From Halovenus amylolytica (GTDB lineage Archaea > Halobacteriota > Halobacteria > Halobacteriales > Haloarculaceae): a stretch of 46,425 nt of DNA. Where the stretch lies: positions 1 through 46,425 of the forward strand of contig SAYS01000025.1 in assembly GCA_004015825.1 (NCBI GenBank). Direction: 5' to 3'. The notes beneath the pieces were generated by a model that saw only the letters and a program-made list of their open reading frames with translations, ran no database searches and had not been told where the DNA came from. Position numbers and translations under genes: made by a program. Shown one piece after another: positions 43,577-46,425 of this stretch (position 1 is the first letter of the stretch; every line of letters begins with the position of its first letter).

Positions 43577-44689
43577 ATGCGCATCGCCTACATTTATGAC
43601 GCTGTATATCCCTGGGAAACCGGCGGTGTCCAGAAGCGCGTATGGGAGGTTGCCCGGCGGCTCGCCGACGACCACGATGTCCACTGGTTTGGTCTGAAGT
43701 ACTGGGACGGGCCATCGGTCATCGAGAGTGACGGCGTCGTCCTGCATGGGGTTGGGCCGGCGCAGGATCTCTACGTCGATGGCCGTCGCTCGATTCCCGA
43801 AGTGCTCTCTTATAGCCGACAGCTTGTTCGACCGCTGTTCGACGAACAGTTCGACATCATCGACTGTCAGGAGTTTCCGTACTTCCCGTGTTTTCCGAGC
43901 AAACTCCATTCGCTCCTCAGGGGATCGACTTTGGTAATGACCTGGCACGAGATCTGGGGCGACTACTGGTACGAGTACCTTGGCCGGAAAGGGGTGTTCG
44001 GGAAGGCAATCGAACGGATGGCTGCACAGGTCCCGGACGGTCATATCGCCGTTTCGAACAGAACGAGAGACGACGCGGAAGACCTCGGCGTCTCCGATGC
44101 ACGCCTGGTCCCGAACGGGATCGATCTCGATGCAGTCCGGAGCGTCGAACCAGCTGATCGTGATGGCGATGTCCTGTTCGCCGGGCGGTTCATCGAACAG
44201 AAGAACCCCGATCTGGTCGTAGAAGCCGTCGCAGAACTCGCTGAGACCGACCCGGAGATCAACTGCGGGCTCGTTGGCGGCGGTCCAGAGCACAATGCGA
44301 TGACCGCACTGATCGAACGTCTCGGTCTCGAAGACAACGTGTCCTGTCCCGGATTCATAGATGAGCACGAACCGGTCCTCGGTCTAATAAAAGCCGCCGA
44401 TGTGCTTGCGCACCCATCGCGACGCGAAGGGTTCGGCATAACTGTACTGGAAGCACTGGCCTGTGGGACCCCGGTCGTCACAATCAGAAATCCACAGAAC
44501 GCCTCGACAGAACTGGTGGAGGATGGTGTGACCGGCAAAATCTGTGTTCCGAGCAAAAAAGAGATTGCAGAGGGGATCCAGACTGCGCGAGTGAGCATGT
44601 CGGAAGATGACTGTGTCGCCACGGCACAGGAGTACGATTGGGATCAGATCGTCTGTCAACTTGAAGAAACCTGTCAAACAACCTGTTAA
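43577..44689 (+). CDS. GT4-family glycosyltransferase
   Basis: The ~370-aa protein begins MRIAYIYDAVYPWETGGVQK at ATG 43577, chosen because the glycine motif then lies near residue 15; upstream codons of the frame are not family-like. It contains TWHEIWGDYWYEYLG, RLVPNGIDLD, a glycine-rich LVGGGPEHNAM and the E-x7-E block RREGFGITVLEALACGTPVV. Retaining GT-B transferases of this kind use nucleotide-activated sugars. The gene at 9855 shares the TWHE-WGDYW block and overall order, so the pair are paralogs 33 kb apart. It is probably co-transcribed with the epimerase-like gene just upstream. Confidence 0.9.
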   Translation: MRIAYIYDAVYPWETGGVQKRVWEVARRLADDHDVHWFGLKYWDGPSVIESDGVVLHGVGPAQDLYVDGRRSIPEVLSYSRQLVRPLFDEQFDIIDCQEFPYFPCFPSKLHSLLRGSTLVMTWHEIWGDYWYEYLGRKGVFGKAIERMAAQVPDGHIAVSNRTRDDAEDLGVSDARLVPNGIDLDAVRSVEPADRDGDVLFAGRFIEQKNPDLVVEAVAELAETDPEINCGLVGGGPEHNAMTALIERLGLEDNVSCPGFIDEHEPVLGLIKAADVLAHPSRREGFGITVLEALACGTPVVTIRNPQNASTELVEDGVTGKICVPSKKEIAEGIQTARVSMSEDDCVATAQEYDWDQIVCQLEETCQTTC

Positions 44690-44721
44690 TTCATACCAAT
44701 TCTACAAAATATACGAGAACA

Positions 44722-44730
44722 TTATTATAG
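44722..44730 (+). promoter_or_regulatory. TATA-like box of the sulfatase-like gene
   Basis: TTATTATAG is centred about 30 nt before ATG 44756 in an AT-rich interval, consistent with a leaderless start. Confidence 0.45.
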
Positions 44731-44755
44731 GATCATTTTAATACAATTAACAGAT

Positions 44756-45673
44756 ATGGCTCTGAGCGAATATTTACTGACCGTTTTGAACAGGGCTGTC
44801 ACAGACCCAAAGAGTGCCCTTTCTCAGATACCACTTGAACTGAATTACTATGGGCGACGGATTAACCAACATTACTTTTCTTTAATTGGGCCAAGTATGA
44901 ATGGACACAATTTGGTGGATGAAGATTGGGATACAGCGATCATATTGGATGCATGCCGATACGACATTTTTAATCAAAACTGTCCGGAAGAGTGGGGAGT
45001 AGTTGAAAAGAGAACTGCACCAGGGAGTCAATCTCGCGAGTATTTTCAAAAAACATTTTATGATGGAGAGTACCACGATACAGTTTACATAACTTCCAAC
45101 CCATATATTACGGATCTGCCTGAAGATACGTTTCATACAATTAAGTTAGATGAGACTTGGGAAGACACGGCTCAACAAGCACCACCAGGTGTGGTGACTC
45201 AAGAAGCAAAAAAAGCACACAAAGAGTATCCCAAAAAAAGAATTATCGTTCATTATATGCAGCCACATCTACCATTCTTTGGAGTAATAGGGGAACATGT
45301 GTGGGACAAATTGGGTTGGCATCGAGGAATGTATTATCCAAAAGATGTTGACGTAAAGGAAGTAAAGAAGGCATATACTGAAAATCTACAAGTAGTATTA
45401 GAACATGTGAAGGATTTGTTGGTGAATATTGACGGGAAAATTATAATCACATCCGATCATGGAGAAATGTTGGGAGAGAGGATGTACCCTATACCAGTGA
45501 GAGGGTATGACCACTTTCACAGTCTGTATTTACCTGAGTTAATTGAGGTACCATGGGTTGAAATAGAATCAGATAACAGGCGAGAGATAGAAAGTTCACC
45601 TCCCGAAGGGACTGTTCAGTCTAGTAGTGAAGTTCAAAAAAAGAGATTAAAAGCACTGGGGTACGTTGAATAA
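44756..45673 (+). CDS. Sulfatase/alkaline phosphatase superfamily protein
   Basis: The 305-aa protein has the metal-site pattern of the alkaline phosphatase superfamily: AIILDACRYDIF near residue 63 (Asp, Cys) and IIITSDHGEMLGER near 235, with HYMQPHLPF near 165 and YDHFHSLY near 257. Members transfer or hydrolyse sulfate, phosphate or phosphoglycerol esters. No N-terminal signal is evident, so this member may act in the cytoplasm on glycan intermediates. The base composition is clearly more AT-rich than in the rml or ABC genes, and codons such as AAA and ATA are frequent, suggesting recent acquisition. Similar genes recur in haloarchaeal glycosylation clusters. Confidence 0.75.
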   Translation: MALSEYLLTVLNRAVTDPKSALSQIPLELNYYGRRINQHYFSLIGPSMNGHNLVDEDWDTAIILDACRYDIFNQNCPEEWGVVEKRTAPGSQSREYFQKTFYDGEYHDTVYITSNPYITDLPEDTFHTIKLDETWEDTAQQAPPGVVTQEAKKAHKEYPKKRIIVHYMQPHLPFFGVIGEHVWDKLGWHRGMYYPKDVDVKEVKKAYTENLQVVLEHVKDLLVNIDGKIIITSDHGEMLGERMYPIPVRGYDHFHSLYLPELIEVPWVEIESDNRREIESSPPEGTVQSSSEVQKKRLKALGYVE

Positions 45674-45693
45674 GATTGTCCCAATATATTAAA

Positions 45694-46311
45694 ATGAAAA
45701 TAAATTTTGTTCTCCCAGGAACCGGAATTGCTGGCGGTATAAGAGTCGTTTTTAAGTATGCGAATCGGCTTTCTCAAAGGGGCCACGACGTAAAAATAAT
45801 ATATCCTGTGGTTCCGCCCAGAATGGATAGAGAATGGACCGATTACAGATCAAGAATAACACAATTCCTCGGTACAATTAAGCGTGTTGTTCGAAGTAAT
45901 TCCGTTGATTGGTTTGATGTTGAAGTCGAATTAGTTCCAATTCCAACAATAGCTCCTAACGCTATTTCTCTTGTAGAGTTTTTTATTCCTGACGCTGATA
46001 TTACCATAGCTACCTCTTGGGAGACATCGTATTTAGTGGCGTCACTTGGTGAATCAAAAGGTAAAAAAGTATATTTTGTACAGCATTATGAAATCTGGAA
46101 AACTTGGAATGATGAGCGTTCATGGGAGAGAGTTGGTAGATTGGCCTCAGAGCCAGACCAGTATCCTATCGAGATGAAAGAGATAACTCCCCCAAATAAG
46201 GAGGCTCGCAGAGAGAAAGAATTGGTCGACCAAAGCTATAGCCTCCCATTGTCCAAAATAACTATCTCTAAGTGGTTAGAGGAATTGCTTAAAAATAAAG
46301 TACGTGTTTAG
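45694..46311 (+). pseudogene. GT4-type glycosyltransferase, N-terminal half only
   Basis: ATG 45694 starts a GT4-like N-terminal domain (KINFVLPGTGIAGGIRVVFKYANRL, hydrophobic strand with GG motif, then VYFVQHYEIWKTWNDE and ITISKWLEELLKNK). The frame stops at TAG 46309-46311, exactly where family members continue into the donor domain (usually a V..IPNGVD linker). The ~205-aa product lacks the whole C-terminal Rossmann domain and its catalytic E-x7-E region, so the gene is truncated. The sequence right after the stop looks like the end of a mobile element. The AT-rich composition continues from the preceding gene, separated from it by 20 nt. It was probably an operon pair before truncation. 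Confidence 0.7.
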
Positions 46312-46425
46312 CCCCAATGAATTTCGCCACTGTCTCGTAGCAGGCGACCAATCGGGGAGATATGCACCTTCAGCAAGGGCTAGTTGAACATCTCCAGGGA
46401 TGGTCTCAGCTCGGAGACCATCCCG
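46312..46425. mobile_element. Probable insertion-element end at the right edge
   Basis: Composition changes abruptly from AT-rich to GC-balanced at 46312. A perfect 11-bp inverted repeat (GGGATGGTCTC at 46397-46407, reverse complement at 46414-46424, 6-nt loop) lies at the window edge. A minus-strand frame (46276-46425, open to the left edge of the element, LRAETIPGDVQLALAEG) passes through it. Hairpins near the end fit IS200/IS605-type elements with TnpB, but the family cannot be settled from 114 bp. Confidence 0.4.

Noticed and set aside
46276..46425. Minus-strand 49-codon partial frame at the right edge as a firm TnpB gene
   Set aside because: It is open and protein-like but lacks any TnpB motif within the window, so it is reported only as part of a probable element end.

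Overview
The window is haloarchaeal (class Halobacteria). The proteins are acidic and rich in Asp and Glu, the secreted proteins carry twin-arginine (Tat) signals, one of them with a lipobox. Several starts look leaderless, with a TATA-like box about 27 nt upstream of the start codon. Insertion-sequence remnants are of types common in haloarchaea (IS1595/ISXO2, IS630, IS6, IS5). The genus cannot be fixed from this sequence alone.

Left part (1-13.4 kb): a mosaic of housekeeping and decaying genes. It begins with an IS1595 transposase tail and a broken zinc-ribbon/ADP-ribosylglycohydrolase relic. Intact genes follow: a YihY/BrkB membrane protein, a PiT-type phosphate permease, a COMT-like methyltransferase and a Tat lipoprotein. 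Between 5.7 and 9.8 kb there are small or damaged genes: one with a probable frameshift just after a textbook Shine-Dalgarno/GTG start, one membrane protein cut by a palindromic MITE-like element, and several tiny membrane or zinc-ribbon proteins. A second, inverted copy of the MITE lies 0.7 kb away. Next come a GT4 glycosyltransferase and an NAD-dependent sugar epimerase whose only plausible start codon is ATA, then a decayed IS630 transposase.

Centre (13.6-32.8 kb): a surface-polysaccharide region. Two very similar secreted proteins (1737 and 967 aa) carry a G8 domain followed by a right-handed beta-helix that resembles animal CEMIP/TMEM2 hyaluronan-processing proteins. The longer one adds four copies of a ~105-aa beta-sandwich-like repeat and two CBM6-like modules. 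Next is a complete dTDP-L-rhamnose-type set (rmlC, rmlA, an unlisted 59-aa zinc-ribbon gene, rmlD, rmlB), with rmlD and rmlB diverging from one shared TATA-like box. After it come two secreted proteins with a TIM-barrel glycosidase-like domain, decorated with the same repeat (both) and CBM6-like modules (the longer one).

Right part (32.9-46.4 kb): a glycan assembly locus with a ParB-fold protein, a convergent pair of 410-aa paralogous GT4 enzymes, a NodU/TobZ-type carbamoyltransferase, an ArnA/UXS-like SDR, an ABC exporter (flippase-like), a CDP-paratose 2-epimerase-like SDR, another GT4, an AT-rich sulfatase-like gene and a GT4 truncated at what looks like a mobile-element end.

Together the genes suggest synthesis of nucleotide sugars (dTDP-rhamnose and others), assembly and modification of a surface glycan (GT4s, carbamoylation, possibly sulfate or phosphate chemistry), export by the ABC protein, and extracellular binding or remodelling by the G8/beta-helix and glycosidase-like proteins. 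The synthesis half is well supported by motifs. The link to the secreted proteins rests on adjacency and shared modules and is inference.
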